Positions 1 through 8,395 of a stretch of 44,398 nucleotides of DNA are shown here, piece after piece. The notes under the pieces were generated by a model that saw nothing but the letters and a program-made list of their open reading frames with translations, did no database searches and had not been told where the DNA came from. The stretch covers positions 1 to 44,398 of the forward strand of contig CAVFGN010000013.1 of the NCBI GenBank assembly GCA_963621965.1, read 5' to 3'. This stretch comes from JAEELC01 sp963621965. GTDB taxonomy: Bacteria > Bacillota_I > Bacilli_A > Acholeplasmatales > Anaeroplasmataceae. The translations under genes and the position numbers were made by a program. Numbering within the stretch: the first letter of the stretch is position 1; every line of letters begins with the position of its first letter.

Positions 1-71
1 TGATTAACAACTTTTAAGTTGAACATAGCTATTTTGTTATACATTATTTAAAATAAAATTTCCTAGAAAGC

Positions 72-101
72 AAAAAAAAGGTTTGATATTACATCAAACC
101 T
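72..101 (-). terminator. Rho-independent terminator of tRNA-Leu
   Basis: On the minus strand a 9-bp perfect stem (AGGTTTGAT/ATCAAACCT) with a 5-nt loop is followed by eight T. It lies 13 bases after the tRNA CCA end, so the tRNA is probably a single-gene transcript. Confidence 0.9.
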
Positions 102-114
102 GAATTACTAAAAA

Positions 115-198
115 TGGTGCGGGTAACAGGAATCGAACCTGCACACCGAGGGTACAAGATTCTAAGTCTTGCGCGTCTGCCAGTTCCGCCATACCCGC
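115..198 (-). tRNA. tRNA-Leu (anticodon UAG)
   Basis: The minus strand folds as a tRNA. The acceptor stem pairs GCGGGTA with TACCCGC, with discriminator A and an encoded CCA (115-117). The anticodon stem CAAGA/TCTTG encloses the loop CTTAGAA with anticodon TAG, and the T-arm is GCAGG-TTCGATT-CCTGT. An A discriminator and a variable region of about 12 nt, long enough for an extra arm, fit leucine, decoding CUN and mainly CUA. The gene has its own promoter and terminator. Confidence 0.95.
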
Positions 199-220
199 AT
201 TTCTCTTAACGAGCAATAAT

Positions 221-249
221 ATTATACATAAAAATATTATCAACGTCAA
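221..249 (-). promoter_or_regulatory. Sigma-A promoter of tRNA-Leu
   Basis: On the minus strand TTGACG (244-249) is followed after 17 bases by TATAAT (221-226). The predicted start is about 15 bases upstream of the mature tRNA 5' end. Confidence 0.85.
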
Positions 250-300
250 GAAAAATTTTAAATATTGCCAATTATTTATAAAATTTTTAATTTTGTTTCT

Positions 301-792
301 TTATAATAATGCTTTTCTGAAAATGTTGACACCTAATATACGGCCAAATTTAAGACCAACATTATGTAATGTTCCTTCTAATACAAAGCCATGACTTTCA
401 TGAAATTTTTTAGAATTAATGTTTTCCTCAGTAACAATTGAAATTATATTTAAAATGTTTTGTTTTTTAGCTAATTTTTCAATTTCTTCTAATAATAATG
501 GTCCTATATGTTCATGCGTATGATCCTTATTTACATAAATAGATAAATCTGCCGAAATCCTAAAAGCACTTCTATCACTATATTGACTTAAATAAGCATA
601 TCCTAAAATTTCACCGGTATCATTTTCACAAACTATGTAAGGATATTTTTCTTGTATCTGTTCACATCTTTTGCTAAATTCTACTAAATCAAGTTTTTTT
701 TCTTCAAAAGTGATAGTTGTATTTTCAATATAATAATTATAAATATCTAAGCACGATTTGATATCTTTATTTTCGATAGTTTTAATTTTCAT
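301..792 (-). CDS. GNAT-family N-acetyltransferase (PAT/MnaT-like)
   Basis: This 163-residue single-domain cytosolic protein has the layout of the phosphinothricin/methionine-sulfone acetyltransferase group. It shows an N-terminal IYNYYIxNTxxTFE block (residues 17-30), the beta4 strand with LSIYV (83-87), an acetyl-CoA loop region (91-101) and a C-terminal N-x-x-S-KKFHESHGF block (125-136). The usual W-x-D near the C-terminus reads LGVNIF here, so the substrate is uncertain. Acetyl transfer from acetyl-CoA to a small amine is known for the family; the actual substrate cannot be read. An AGGAT-like Shine-Dalgarno precedes the ATG. It sits 39 bases after mtaB and is probably the last gene of the rsmE-mtaB run. 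Confidence 0.85.
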   Translation of the reverse strand: MKIKTIENKDIKSCLDIYNYYIENTTITFEEKKLDLVEFSKRCEQIQEKYPYIVCENDTGEILGYAYLSQYSDRSAFRISADLSIYVNKDHTHEHIGPLLLEEIEKLAKKQNILNIISIVTEENINSKKFHESHGFVLEGTLHNVGLKFGRILGVNIFRKALL

Positions 793-831
793 ATAAAATC
801 CTAATTTTTAAAAGTAAAATGAAAAAATTAA

Positions 832-2154
832 CTAAAACATCAAGCCTTCGTCTAAATCTTTTATAACGTGTCCTATAAGATATTCGCCTTCTTTAGAATC
901 AATTTCTACAATAACACGATGTTTTATAAGAGATAAATCACAAGGTAATAAAACTTTAAGGTAATTAGAAGAGTGTCCTATAACATAGTTGTCCTCAAAT
1001 TTAGTTTCAACAATTACAGTTTGTTTAGACCCAACAAAGTTAGAAATATAATCATTCCATAATTCATGAGATAAATCAATCAATCTCTTTACTCTATCTT
1101 TCTTTGTAATACCATCAACTTGATTCTTCATTGTTGCGGCCGGAGTACCTTCACGCGGCGAGAATGGGAATACATGAAGTTCTGAAAAGCCAACACGCTT
1201 AATAAAATTATAGCAATCCATAAAATCTTCTTCTGTTTCACCAGGAAAACCTACAATAACATCTGTAGTTAAACTAATATCAGGGCGTGCATCTCTAATT
1301 TTATTAACGATAGACATGAATTTTGCTGTATCATAATGTCTATTCATTAATTTTAAAATTTTATCACTTCCTGCTTGAAGAGGAATATGTATATGATTTG
1401 CAATCTTATCAGACTTTCTCATTGTTTCAACGATTGAATCATTCACTTCATTAATTTCAATGGATGAAATTCTTATCCTTTCAAGGCCTTCTACCGTTAT
1501 CATATCATTAATTAAATCTTTTAAATGATATTCAGGACCATCAGAATATGCACCAATATGAATACCAGATAAAACAATTTCCTTATAACCTAAATCAATT
1601 ACATTTTTTTCTTCCTTTAAAACAAGACCATGACGTTTACTTCTTACCGGACCTCTTGCATACGGAATTATACAGTATGAGCAGAAGTTTGAGCATCCAT
1701 CTTCAATTTTTAAGAATGCGCGCGAATGATCAAATTCAGTTACTTCAAGATTTTCGTATTCTTTTTGACTTCTTGATGCAAGAACTAAATCAGTTTTAGT
1801 AATCTTTTTTGCTTTAACCATAGAATCAATGATTTGAATTGAAGCCTTCTTATTACCAGTTCCAATTATAATATCAGCTTCATCCATCTCTTTAGCTTGT
1901 TTGTGATGACTTTGTACAAAGCAACCCATTGCACAAACTACTGCATTTTTGTTCAAATTTTTGCAATGTCTAATCATCTTTCTACTTTTGGCATCAGCTT
2001 GATTAGTTACAGAACATGTATTAATAATATATGCATCGCAAACAGAATCCCCGTCTAAGACGTCGTAGCCCATATTTTTAAATTCATCCGCAAGTGCATT
2101 TGATTCGTATATATTAACTTTGCATCCTAATGTTATAAATCCAATACTAGGCAT
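832..2154 (-). CDS. mtaB: tRNA t6A37 methylthiotransferase MtaB
   Basis: MtaB is a radical-SAM enzyme that converts t6A to ms2t6A at position 37 of ANN-decoding tRNAs using two 4Fe-4S clusters. The 440 residues show the UPF0004 domain with TLGCKVN (C11), NTCSVT (C47) and AMGC (C78) binding the auxiliary cluster. The radical-SAM motif CSNFCSYC (C154, C158, C161) follows, then a TRAM-like C-terminal region. TLGCKVN together with the MtaB-type length separates it from MiaB and RimO. Its ATG overlaps the stop of rsmE (TAATG), so the two are probably translationally coupled. The dnaJ-rsmE-mtaB neighbourhood is classical for Firmicutes. Confidence 0.95.
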   Translation of the reverse strand: MPSIGFITLGCKVNIYESNALADEFKNMGYDVLDGDSVCDAYIINTCSVTNQADAKSRKMIRHCKNLNKNAVVCAMGCFVQSHHKQAKEMDEADIIIGTGNKKASIQIIDSMVKAKKITKTDLVLASRSQKEYENLEVTEFDHSRAFLKIEDGCSNFCSYCIIPYARGPVRSKRHGLVLKEEKNVIDLGYKEIVLSGIHIGAYSDGPEYHLKDLINDMITVEGLERIRISSIEINEVNDSIVETMRKSDKIANHIHIPLQAGSDKILKLMNRHYDTAKFMSIVNKIRDARPDISLTTDVIVGFPGETEEDFMDCYNFIKRVGFSELHVFPFSPREGTPAATMKNQVDGITKKDRVKRLIDLSHELWNDYISNFVGSKQTVIVETKFEDNYVIGHSSNYLKVLLPCDLSLIKHRVIVEIDSKEGEYLIGHVIKDLDEGLMF

Positions 2155-2888
2155 TATTTCAACTCACTTTCATAAGAAATAGCACTAAGTGCATACATAG
2201 AGGCAGTTTCAGTTCTTAAAATTCTAGGTCCGAAAGCACAATTTATAAAACCTAGACTATTTAAATACTCAACTTCACTGTTGTCAATTCCACCTTCAGG
2301 CCCAATTAAGACAGCAATACTTGAACCACGTGCGGCATTTTGAATAATATTTTTAAAATTAGATTTTTCACCTATTTTCGCGCTTTCTTCAAAGGCTAAA
2401 ATCTTATAGTCGTAACAAGAAAAATCAATTTTCTTCAAATCGATAATTCCACCAAAATGAGCTAGAGTCTTTCTATGACTTTGTTCACTTGCTTCTTTCA
2501 TGATTTTATCAAATCTTATGCATTTACTATCTATCTTTTTAGGATCAATCTTAACAATTGAACGTTTCATATTTACTGCGAATACTTTATTAACGCCAAG
2601 TTCAGTAGAATGTTTACAGATATCATCTAATTTATCACCTTTAGGATAACCTTGAAAAATATCGACATAAAAAGGCAATTGACTTAAATTATCAATTGCC
2701 TCTAATTTTTCAAAATAAATAATATCTTTATCGATTCTTACAATTGATGCTAAAAATTCATCTTTTGAGTCAGAAACAATGAACTTGTCACCAACTTTTT
2801 GTCTCATCACGTTTTTAATATGGAAAACATCATCTCCAGTTATGGTGTTATTTTCAAGTGATATAGAATCAATAAAATATTTTTGCAT
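2154..2888 (-). CDS. rsmE: 16S rRNA (uracil1498-N3)-methyltransferase RsmE
   Basis: RsmE methylates U1498 of 16S rRNA with SAM. The SPOUT knot is clear at the C-terminus: a VLIGPEGGIDNSEV-type segment followed by LGFINCAFGPRILRTETA. The N-terminal part is a PUA-like domain beginning MQKYFID. The frame stays open 18 codons further upstream, but I chose the ATG at 2888 because GAGG lies 9 bases before it. That start also gives 244 residues, the usual family length, and overlaps the upstream stop by one base (TAATG). It is followed by mtaB with the same one-base overlap. Confidence 0.95.
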   Translation of the reverse strand: MQKYFIDSISLENNTITGDDVFHIKNVMRQKVGDKFIVSDSKDEFLASIVRIDKDIIYFEKLEAIDNLSQLPFYVDIFQGYPKGDKLDDICKHSTELGVNKVFAVNMKRSIVKIDPKKIDSKCIRFDKIMKEASEQSHRKTLAHFGGIIDLKKIDFSCYDYKILAFEESAKIGEKSNFKNIIQNAARGSSIAVLIGPEGGIDNSEVEYLNSLGFINCAFGPRILRTETASMYALSAISYESELK

Positions 2889-3523
2889 TATTTTGCCTCG
2901 TGATTTCTCTTTGTTATAGTAGCAACAACAAGTGTAGCACAAGCTATTGCTAAAAATAATACATAACTAGCAATATCGCCAAAGAATGCATAAACAAATT
3001 CATCGTTTTGGTCAACTTTATAATAAATGAATTGAACAATAATACCAATGAATCCCCAAATTACAGCTACGATAGATGTAATATAGAAGAAATTGATTAA
3101 TCCATTTCCTTCATGTGCATGAGCTTTGCATAATTTTTCAAAAGTTTCATCGTCTACATTATCAACTTCGATAACATCATATCTAAATACCTTCTTCTCG
3201 CCGTCTTTAGTTTCTTCACATTCAGACTCAATATAGAAGAAAGTAGAATCACTAATTCTTTCATATAATTCATGATTTTTATATACTTTAGCGCCTTCTA
3301 ATTTTTTTAGTTCAGAAAAATCAACTTCATTAGTGTTCTTCTTTTCTTGGTAGAAACATCCCATTTTTACAAGTTTTAAAGCTTTAGTGCCTTTTAAACG
3401 AGATTCATCTTGGAATAATAACTTTTCATATTCCTTAACAGGTCTATCTTCAACCTTTAATTCATCAGTATTAGTAAAATCTACGATTGTTTCATCTTCA
3501 TTTTTGTTCAATTCTAATGCCAT
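2888..3523 (-). CDS. Hypothetical membrane protein, two C-terminal TM segments
   Basis: I do not recognise this 211-residue protein. The first ~140 residues are charged, acidic and soluble. Two hydrophobic segments follow (about 147-169 and 180-204), with a short basic tail ending KRNHEAK. It could be an anchored cytoplasmic domain with a helical hairpin. It occupies the slot between dnaJ and rsmE where prmA is found in many Firmicutes, but shows no methyltransferase motif. It has its own extended -10 promoter and a GGAGG ribosome binding site, and is coupled to rsmE by a one-base stop/start overlap. Confidence 0.75.
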   Translation of the reverse strand: MALELNKNEDETIVDFTNTDELKVEDRPVKEYEKLLFQDESRLKGTKALKLVKMGCFYQEKKNTNEVDFSELKKLEGAKVYKNHELYERISDSTFFYIESECEETKDGEKKVFRYDVIEVDNVDDETFEKLCKAHAHEGNGLINFFYITSIVAVIWGFIGIIVQFIYYKVDQNDEFVYAFFGDIASYVLFLAIACATLVVATITKRNHEAK

Positions 3524-3546
3524 AAAAAGCCTCCATATTTTCTTAA

Positions 3547-3552
3547 ATTATA
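3547..3552 (-). promoter_or_regulatory. Extended -10 promoter for the rsmE-mtaB unit
   Basis: The minus strand reads TGCTATAAT (TATAAT at 3547-3552), an extended -10 without a clear -35. It lies between the dnaJ terminator and the start of the 211-residue membrane protein, making the downstream unit independent of heat-shock transcription. Confidence 0.6.
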
Positions 3553-3566
3553 GCATACCACATTAT

Positions 3567-3611
3567 AAAAGAAAAGAGAAAAACTACCTTAGTTTTTCAC
3601 TAAAGTAGTTT
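3567..3611 (-). terminator. Terminator of the hrcA-grpE-dnaK-dnaJ operon
   Basis: A 12-bp minus-strand stem (AAACTACTTTAG/CTAAGGTAGTTT, one G-T pair) with a 7-nt loop is followed by a T-rich tail interrupted by C. It starts 7 bases after the dnaJ stop. Confidence 0.85.
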
Positions 3612-3617
3612 ATAATT

Positions 3618-4751
3618 TTATTTCTTTCCTTGGAAGAAATCTTTAATTTTATCCCAAGTGGATTTTTTATTGTCTTTCTTGTAAGAACTATCAAATTCCG
3701 TTAATAATTTCTTTTGTTCACTTGTAAGGTTCTTTGGTGTTTCAACGATGATATTAACATATTGATCACCTTTTCTTCCACCCTTAGGATCGCTAACACC
3801 TCTATCTTTTAAACGAAGTTTAGTTCCGCTTTGAATACCAGCTGGAATTTTTACCTTAACTTCTTCATCGATTGTAGGAACTGAAAGTTCAGTACCAAGT
3901 GCAGCTTCAGCAAATGAGATAGGCGCATCAATTTCTATATCATTACCATTTCTCTTGAAATATTTATGTGTTTCAACATTGAATGTAATGTATAAATCTC
4001 CGTTAGGTCCACCAAGTTCGCCTGCTCCACCTTTTCCTTCAACGCGAAGAGTCATACCTGTATCAATACCTGCTGGAACTTTGATTTCAATATCCTTAGT
4101 TTTACGGATTTTACCTTGACCGTTACATGATTGACAAGCACGTTTAATCTTTTTACCAGTACCATGGCAATCAGGACATACAGTTTGGGTTCTAGTAATA
4201 CCTAGAATTGTTCTTTGTTGAACAAATACATATCCCGAACCATTACATTTTGAACATGTACTAATATCAGAACTTGAATAAGCACCTGAACCACCACAAG
4301 CAGTACATGCCTCATCTACAGAAACTCTAATAATTTTTTTACATCCATGAACAGCTTCATCGAATGTGATAGTCATAGTTTTTTCTAGATCTTTACCCTT
4401 TTGGCTACGACGTTGACCACCACTTGAGCGGCCACCACCAAAGAATTGAGAGAAAATATCTTCAAATCCGCCAAATCCTCCAAATCCATCACCAAATGGA
4501 TTACCCCCTTGGCCGCTAAAGCCTTGAGTAGGATCATTAAATCCGTATTGATCATATCTAGCACGTTTATCTTTATCAGATAATACGCCGTAAGCTTCGT
4601 TGATTTCTGCAAACTTAGTTTCTGCATCAGGAGCTTTATTTACATCGGGATGATATTGTCTGGCTAATTTTCTATAAGCCTTCTTAATTTCTTCATCGCT
4701 AGCAGTTTTTGAAACTCCAAGGACCTCGTAATAATCTCTTTTATCAGCCAT
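3618..4751 (-). CDS. dnaJ: Chaperone protein DnaJ (Hsp40)
   Basis: DnaJ is the co-chaperone that delivers unfolded proteins to DnaK and stimulates its ATPase. The 377 residues show all parts in order: J domain with HPD at 34-36, a Gly/Phe-rich linker (about 75-115), and the cysteine-rich zinc domain. That domain has four CxxCxGxG-type repeats (CTACGGSG, CSKCNGSG, CPDCHGTG, CQSCNGQG) between about 150 and 210. The two beta-barrel substrate-binding domains and C-terminal dimerisation region follow. It is complete, type I. It is last in the chaperone operon, 57 bases after dnaK, with a strong hairpin in that gap. Confidence 0.98.
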   Translation of the reverse strand: MADKRDYYEVLGVSKTASDEEIKKAYRKLARQYHPDVNKAPDAETKFAEINEAYGVLSDKDKRARYDQYGFNDPTQGFSGQGGNPFGDGFGGFGGFEDIFSQFFGGGRSSGGQRRSQKGKDLEKTMTITFDEAVHGCKKIIRVSVDEACTACGGSGAYSSSDISTCSKCNGSGYVFVQQRTILGITRTQTVCPDCHGTGKKIKRACQSCNGQGKIRKTKDIEIKVPAGIDTGMTLRVEGKGGAGELGGPNGDLYITFNVETHKYFKRNGNDIEIDAPISFAEAALGTELSVPTIDEEVKVKIPAGIQSGTKLRLKDRGVSDPKGGRKGDQYVNIIVETPKNLTSEQKKLLTEFDSSYKKDNKKSTWDKIKDFFQGKK

Positions 4752-4772
4752 AATATTACCTCACTTTTACAC

Positions 4773-4799
4773 AAAAACTAGAGGGCAAGATGCCCTCTA
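4773..4799 (-). terminator. Attenuator-like hairpin between dnaK and dnaJ
   Basis: A perfect 9-bp stem (TAGAGGGCA/TGCCCTCTA) with a 3-nt loop is followed after one base (G) by TTTTT. It lies inside the operon, so it probably acts as a partial terminator or RNA processing/stability barrier. Either would lower dnaJ relative to dnaK. Confidence 0.65.
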
Positions 4800-4808
4800 A
4801 TAATTTTA

Positions 4809-6635
4809 TTATTGAACGTCTGAGAAATCAGCGTCAACTACATTGTCATCTTTTTTATCGTTTGAATCATTACCAGTAGCTTCGCCTGCTTGGCCTTGTG
4901 CTGCTTGGTTTTGTTGGTAAACTCTAGTAGCTAGGTCTTGAGCAGCTTTTTCTAGAGCTTCTTTCTTTGTCTTCATACCTTCAAAGTCTGAAGCATCTAT
5001 TGCCTTTTGAAGATCATCGCACTTTGCGTTAATGTCGTTCTTTTCTTCATCAGTAACGCCTTTTAATTCATCTAAACTCTTCTTGACTTGGAAGATTAAA
5101 TTGTTAGATTCATTAACTACATCAGCATTTTCCTTACGCTTCTTATCAGCTTCTGCATTAGCTTCTGCTTCGCGAACCATTCTATTAATTTCATCTTCAG
5201 ATAGAGAACCACTGTTTGAAATAGTGATGTTTTGTTCTTTACCAGTACCTAAGTTCTTAGCTGAAACGTGTACAATACCGTTTGAGTCAATATCGAACTT
5301 AACTTCGATTTGAGGAACTCCTCTAGGAGCTGCAGGAATACCATCTAATTGGAATCTTCCTAAAGTCTTATTATCAGCTGCCATTGGACGTTCACCTTGT
5401 AATACGTGAATGTCTACTGCTGGTTGGTTATCAGCTGCAGTTGAGAATACTTGGCTCTTAGAGCAAGGAATTGTTGTATTTCTATCAATTAACTTTGTGA
5501 ATACACCACCCATAGTTTCAATACCTAAAGAAAGTGGAGTAACATCTAGTAATAATACATCTTTAACTGTACCAGTTAATACACCAGCTTGAATAGCAGC
5601 ACCCATAGCTACTGCTTCATCAGGGTTTACAGACTTGTTAGGTTCCTTACCTAATTCTCTTCTAACTAATTCTTGAACAGCAGGAATTCTTGTAGAACCA
5701 CCTACTAATAATACTTGGTCTACATCGTTTGCAGTTAACTTTGCATCAGATAAAGCACGCTTAACTGGCTCTAAGCAACGGTCAACTAAATCTTTAGTTA
5801 ATGAGTTGAACATATCACGAGTTAATGTCTTTTGAATGTGAAGAGGACCTGCTGCACCCATTGAAATGAATGGTAAAGAAATAGTAGCACTTGTTTGGCT
5901 AGATAATTCTTTCTTAGCTTGTTCACTTGCATCTTTTAATCTTTGTTTAGCCATGTTGTCTTTTAATAGATCAACATTATTTTCCTTCTTAAATTCACTA
6001 GCTAACCAGTTCATAATTGCATTATCGAAATCATCACCACCAAGATGAGTATCACCTGAAGTTGATAATACTTCGAAAGTTCCGTCAGCTAGACTTAATA
6101 AAGATACATCGAATGTACCACCACCAAGGTCGAATACTAGAACTGTTTGTTCCTTATCAGTCTTATCAATACCATAAGCTAAAGATGAAGCTGTAGGTTC
6201 ATTGATAATACGAATAACTTCAAGACCTGCAATCTTACCAGCATCTTTAGTTGCTTGACGTTGAGAATCGTTAAAGTAAGCAGGAACTGTAATAACAGCC
6301 TTTTCTACTTTTTCGCCAAGATAGTCTTCAGCTGATTTCTTTAAGTTTTGAAGAATCATAGCTGAGATTTCTTGTGGAGTATATTTCTTACCTTCAATTT
6401 CAACTGTATAACCAACTTCACCCATATGACGCTTAATAGAATAAACTGTATTAGGGTTAGTAACCATTTGACGCTTAGCAGCATCACCTACAATAATTTC
6501 ACCATTTTTGAAAGCTACTACAGATGGAGTTGTTCTTCCTCCTTCCGCATTAGGGATAACCTTAGATTGTCCATTTTCCATAACAGCTACACAGCTGTTT
6601 GTTGTACCTAAATCAATACCAATAACTTTTGCCAT
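4809..6635 (-). CDS. dnaK: Chaperone protein DnaK (Hsp70)
   Basis: DnaK is the ATP-dependent Hsp70 chaperone. The 608 residues begin with the phosphate-binding loop IGIDLGTTNS. They include the DLGGGTFDVS motif and the GGSTRIP motif of the nucleotide-binding domain, the hydrophobic linker VLLLDVTPLSLG, the beta-sandwich substrate domain and the helical lid. The tail ends with an Asp-rich DDNVVDADFSDV, as expected for bacterial DnaK. Length is typical for Gram-positive DnaK, which lacks a ~24-residue segment present in proteobacterial forms. It is preceded by an AGGAGA Shine-Dalgarno and lies 19 bases after grpE. Confidence 0.99.
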   Translation of the reverse strand: MAKVIGIDLGTTNSCVAVMENGQSKVIPNAEGGRTTPSVVAFKNGEIIVGDAAKRQMVTNPNTVYSIKRHMGEVGYTVEIEGKKYTPQEISAMILQNLKKSAEDYLGEKVEKAVITVPAYFNDSQRQATKDAGKIAGLEVIRIINEPTASSLAYGIDKTDKEQTVLVFDLGGGTFDVSLLSLADGTFEVLSTSGDTHLGGDDFDNAIMNWLASEFKKENNVDLLKDNMAKQRLKDASEQAKKELSSQTSATISLPFISMGAAGPLHIQKTLTRDMFNSLTKDLVDRCLEPVKRALSDAKLTANDVDQVLLVGGSTRIPAVQELVRRELGKEPNKSVNPDEAVAMGAAIQAGVLTGTVKDVLLLDVTPLSLGIETMGGVFTKLIDRNTTIPCSKSQVFSTAADNQPAVDIHVLQGERPMAADNKTLGRFQLDGIPAAPRGVPQIEVKFDIDSNGIVHVSAKNLGTGKEQNITISNSGSLSEDEINRMVREAEANAEADKKRKENADVVNESNNLIFQVKKSLDELKGVTDEEKNDINAKCDDLQKAIDASDFEGMKTKKEALEKAAQDLATRVYQQNQAAQGQAGEATGNDSNDKKDDNVVDADFSDVQ

Positions 6636-6654
6636 AATAATATCTCCTTTATTT

Positions 6655-7299
6655 TTATTCTGATACTTTAACCATTGCTGGTTTAATCATTTTATCTTTA
6701 TACATATAACCGTTTTGAAGTACTTCAAGAACGATACCTGCTTCGACGCCTTCAGCTTTTTCTGTAGACATCGCTTGCATAAACTTTGAATCAAACTTCT
6801 CGCCTTTAGCCTTAATTACCTTAACGCCGTCTTTTTCAAGAATTTGATTTAATTGATCAACTATCATCTTAAATCCAATTACATAGTTGTTTACTTCTGG
6901 ATTTGGAGATTCGAATTGAACGATTTTTGTAAGCATATCGACAGGTCCAATTAATGATTCAACTAAACCTTGTGACGCATACATTTTATCCGATGCTGAT
7001 TGTTCAAATAAACGTTTGCGAATATTATCTAAATCAGCACGAGCTTTTAAATATTCTTCACTATCTTTTTTATTTTTTTCCTTGAGTTCTCTAATTTCAG
7101 CCTCAAGTTTTTCTATTTTAACCTCATAATGATTTTTCTTTTCTTTTTTAGACTCACTATGAGTTTTTTCATCTTTCTTATCTAGAGATTCATTCGATTC
7201 TGTAGATTCGTTTTGTTCTTTTTGAGAAGATTTGCAATCCTTAGATTCAGAGGCAGTTTCAGACGCAACTTCTTCTTTGTCTAATGTTTCTTTTTCCAC
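6655..7299 (-). CDS. grpE: Nucleotide exchange factor GrpE
   Basis: GrpE releases ADP from DnaK. The 214 residues have a low-complexity Ser/Glu/Lys-rich head (1-55), a long coiled-coil (about 55-100) and the GrpE dimer/beta-domain, including RADLDNIRKR and GVEAGIVLEVLQNGYMYKDK. The start is a GTG (7297-7299), supported by the AAGGAGTGA Shine-Dalgarno just upstream. That element also contains the hrcA stop codon (TGA at 7304-7306), so grpE initiation is tightly coupled to hrcA. Confidence 0.97.
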   Translation of the reverse strand: MEKETLDKEEVASETASESKDCKSSQKEQNESTESNESLDKKDEKTHSESKKEKKNHYEVKIEKLEAEIRELKEKNKKDSEEYLKARADLDNIRKRLFEQSASDKMYASQGLVESLIGPVDMLTKIVQFESPNPEVNNYVIGFKMIVDQLNQILEKDGVKVIKAKGEKFDSKFMQAMSTEKAEGVEAGIVLEVLQNGYMYKDKMIKPAMVKVSE

Positions 7300-7303
7300 A
7301 CAA

Positions 7304-8320
7304 TCACTCCTTACTATATAATTTAGCTATCGCGCTAGCCGCATACTCAATTAAAGGGAAAACTTTAGGATAATTCATTCTAACAGGACCAATAATACAT
7401 AAAATACCAAATTCATTCATATTTAATGTATAAGGCATAGTAATTATTGAACAATCCTTTAAGTTAGGATCTAGGTTATCACTACCTATTAAAAACTTTA
7501 ATCCTTTACCACTTTGCTTAAGTGCTTCTTTAACAGATTCATTATCTATCATTTGTATAATCCGCGACATTGCATCATGACTATTAAATTCTGGTTGATT
7601 AAATATCTTTGTAAGACCTGATTGATAAAAATCGGAGTCTTGGAATCTTGAGAAAGCTTTAATTAAGAAATTTAATAAATCATCTTGGAAACCAATCATT
7701 TGTCTTATACGAGGTTTTTTAGCTTCTTTGCTTAAGACATTAGTAATTTCAATTACCGATCTATCATACATCGCATTATCAAACGCATCGATAAGTCTAA
7801 GTAAATCATCCATCTTATATCCCTTAGGAATAGTTATGTTTTGGCTTTGAACTTTACCGCCACTTGTTACAATTAATAATACACAATCACGTTCACTAAG
7901 AGGAACAATTTCCATTTTTTTTACAGTTTGATAATTAGCACTACTACCTAAAGTTGCGACCATATATCCCGTATCATGAGATAAAAAATCAACTAGTTCT
8001 TTTATTTTCTCATCGTTTTCTTTTGGAGATTCTAAGATCTTATCAATTATAGGGAATAAATTTATTGTTTCGAAATCTCTAACAAGCATATTCTCTACGT
8101 AATATTTAAAACCTTTTTCACTAGGTATGCGTCCTGAAGACGTATGTGTTTTTTCAAGATACCCTTCTTCTTCTAACGCTTGCATTTCATAACGAAGTGT
8201 AGCACTTGAATATTTTTGTAGGTTAGGTTCTTGATTAACTGTCTTACTTCCAACAGGTTCATTTGTCTTGATGTATTCTTCAATAATAGTTTTTAGAACT
8301 ATTTTCTGTCTATCTTTCAT
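7304..8320 (-). CDS. hrcA: Heat-inducible transcription repressor HrcA
   Basis: HrcA is the dimeric repressor of class I heat-shock genes that binds CIRCE and needs GroE to stay active. The protein shows the N-terminal winged helix (KDRQKIVLKTIIEEYI through SSATLRYEMQALEEEGYL), the SSGRIPSEKGFKYYV motif, and the C-terminal GAF-like domain with FGILCIIGPVRMNYPKV. The frame runs upstream to 8350, but that ATG lies inside the CIRCE spacer. I chose the ATG at 8320 because GAGGTGA precedes it by 8 bases and translation then begins MKDRQ. This gives 338 residues, the normal length. It is the first gene of the operon and represses itself through the CIRCE at 8337-8363. Confidence 0.96.
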   Translation of the reverse strand: MKDRQKIVLKTIIEEYIKTNEPVGSKTVNQEPNLQKYSSATLRYEMQALEEEGYLEKTHTSSGRIPSEKGFKYYVENMLVRDFETINLFPIIDKILESPKENDEKIKELVDFLSHDTGYMVATLGSSANYQTVKKMEIVPLSERDCVLLIVTSGGKVQSQNITIPKGYKMDDLLRLIDAFDNAMYDRSVIEITNVLSKEAKKPRIRQMIGFQDDLLNFLIKAFSRFQDSDFYQSGLTKIFNQPEFNSHDAMSRIIQMIDNESVKEALKQSGKGLKFLIGSDNLDPNLKDCSIITMPYTLNMNEFGILCIIGPVRMNYPKVFPLIEYAASAIAKLYSKE

Positions 8321-8336
8321 TTCAAATTCACCTCGA

Positions 8337-8363
8337 TTAGCACTTGCCATTTCCTAGTGCAAA
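8337..8363 (-). promoter_or_regulatory. CIRCE operator (HrcA binding site) at the transcription start
   Basis: The sequence is TTAGCACTT-N9-TAGTGCAAA, against the consensus TTAGCACTC-N9-GAGTGCTAA: 15 of 18 arm positions match with the exact 9-base spacer. It covers about -3 to +24 relative to the predicted start of the hrcA promoter, the classical position for repression. Confidence 0.9.
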
Positions 8364-8366
8364 TAT

Positions 8367-8395
8367 ATTATATAATTTTATTTTGGCACTGTCAA
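8367..8395 (-). promoter_or_regulatory. Sigma-A promoter of the hrcA operon
   Basis: The minus strand has a perfect TTGACA (8390-8395), a 17-base spacer and a perfect TATAAT (8367-8372). A consensus promoter held down by CIRCE operators is typical of class I heat-shock control. Confidence 0.95.

Noticed and set aside
1..71. Left edge of the window
   Set aside because: AT-rich, only a short palindrome (AACTTTTAAGTT) and no coding frame or promoter I can support.
5032..6611. Several plus-strand ORFs antisense to dnaK
   Set aside because: Dnak is highly conserved in the other frame; long antisense frames are a usual side effect of its codon use.
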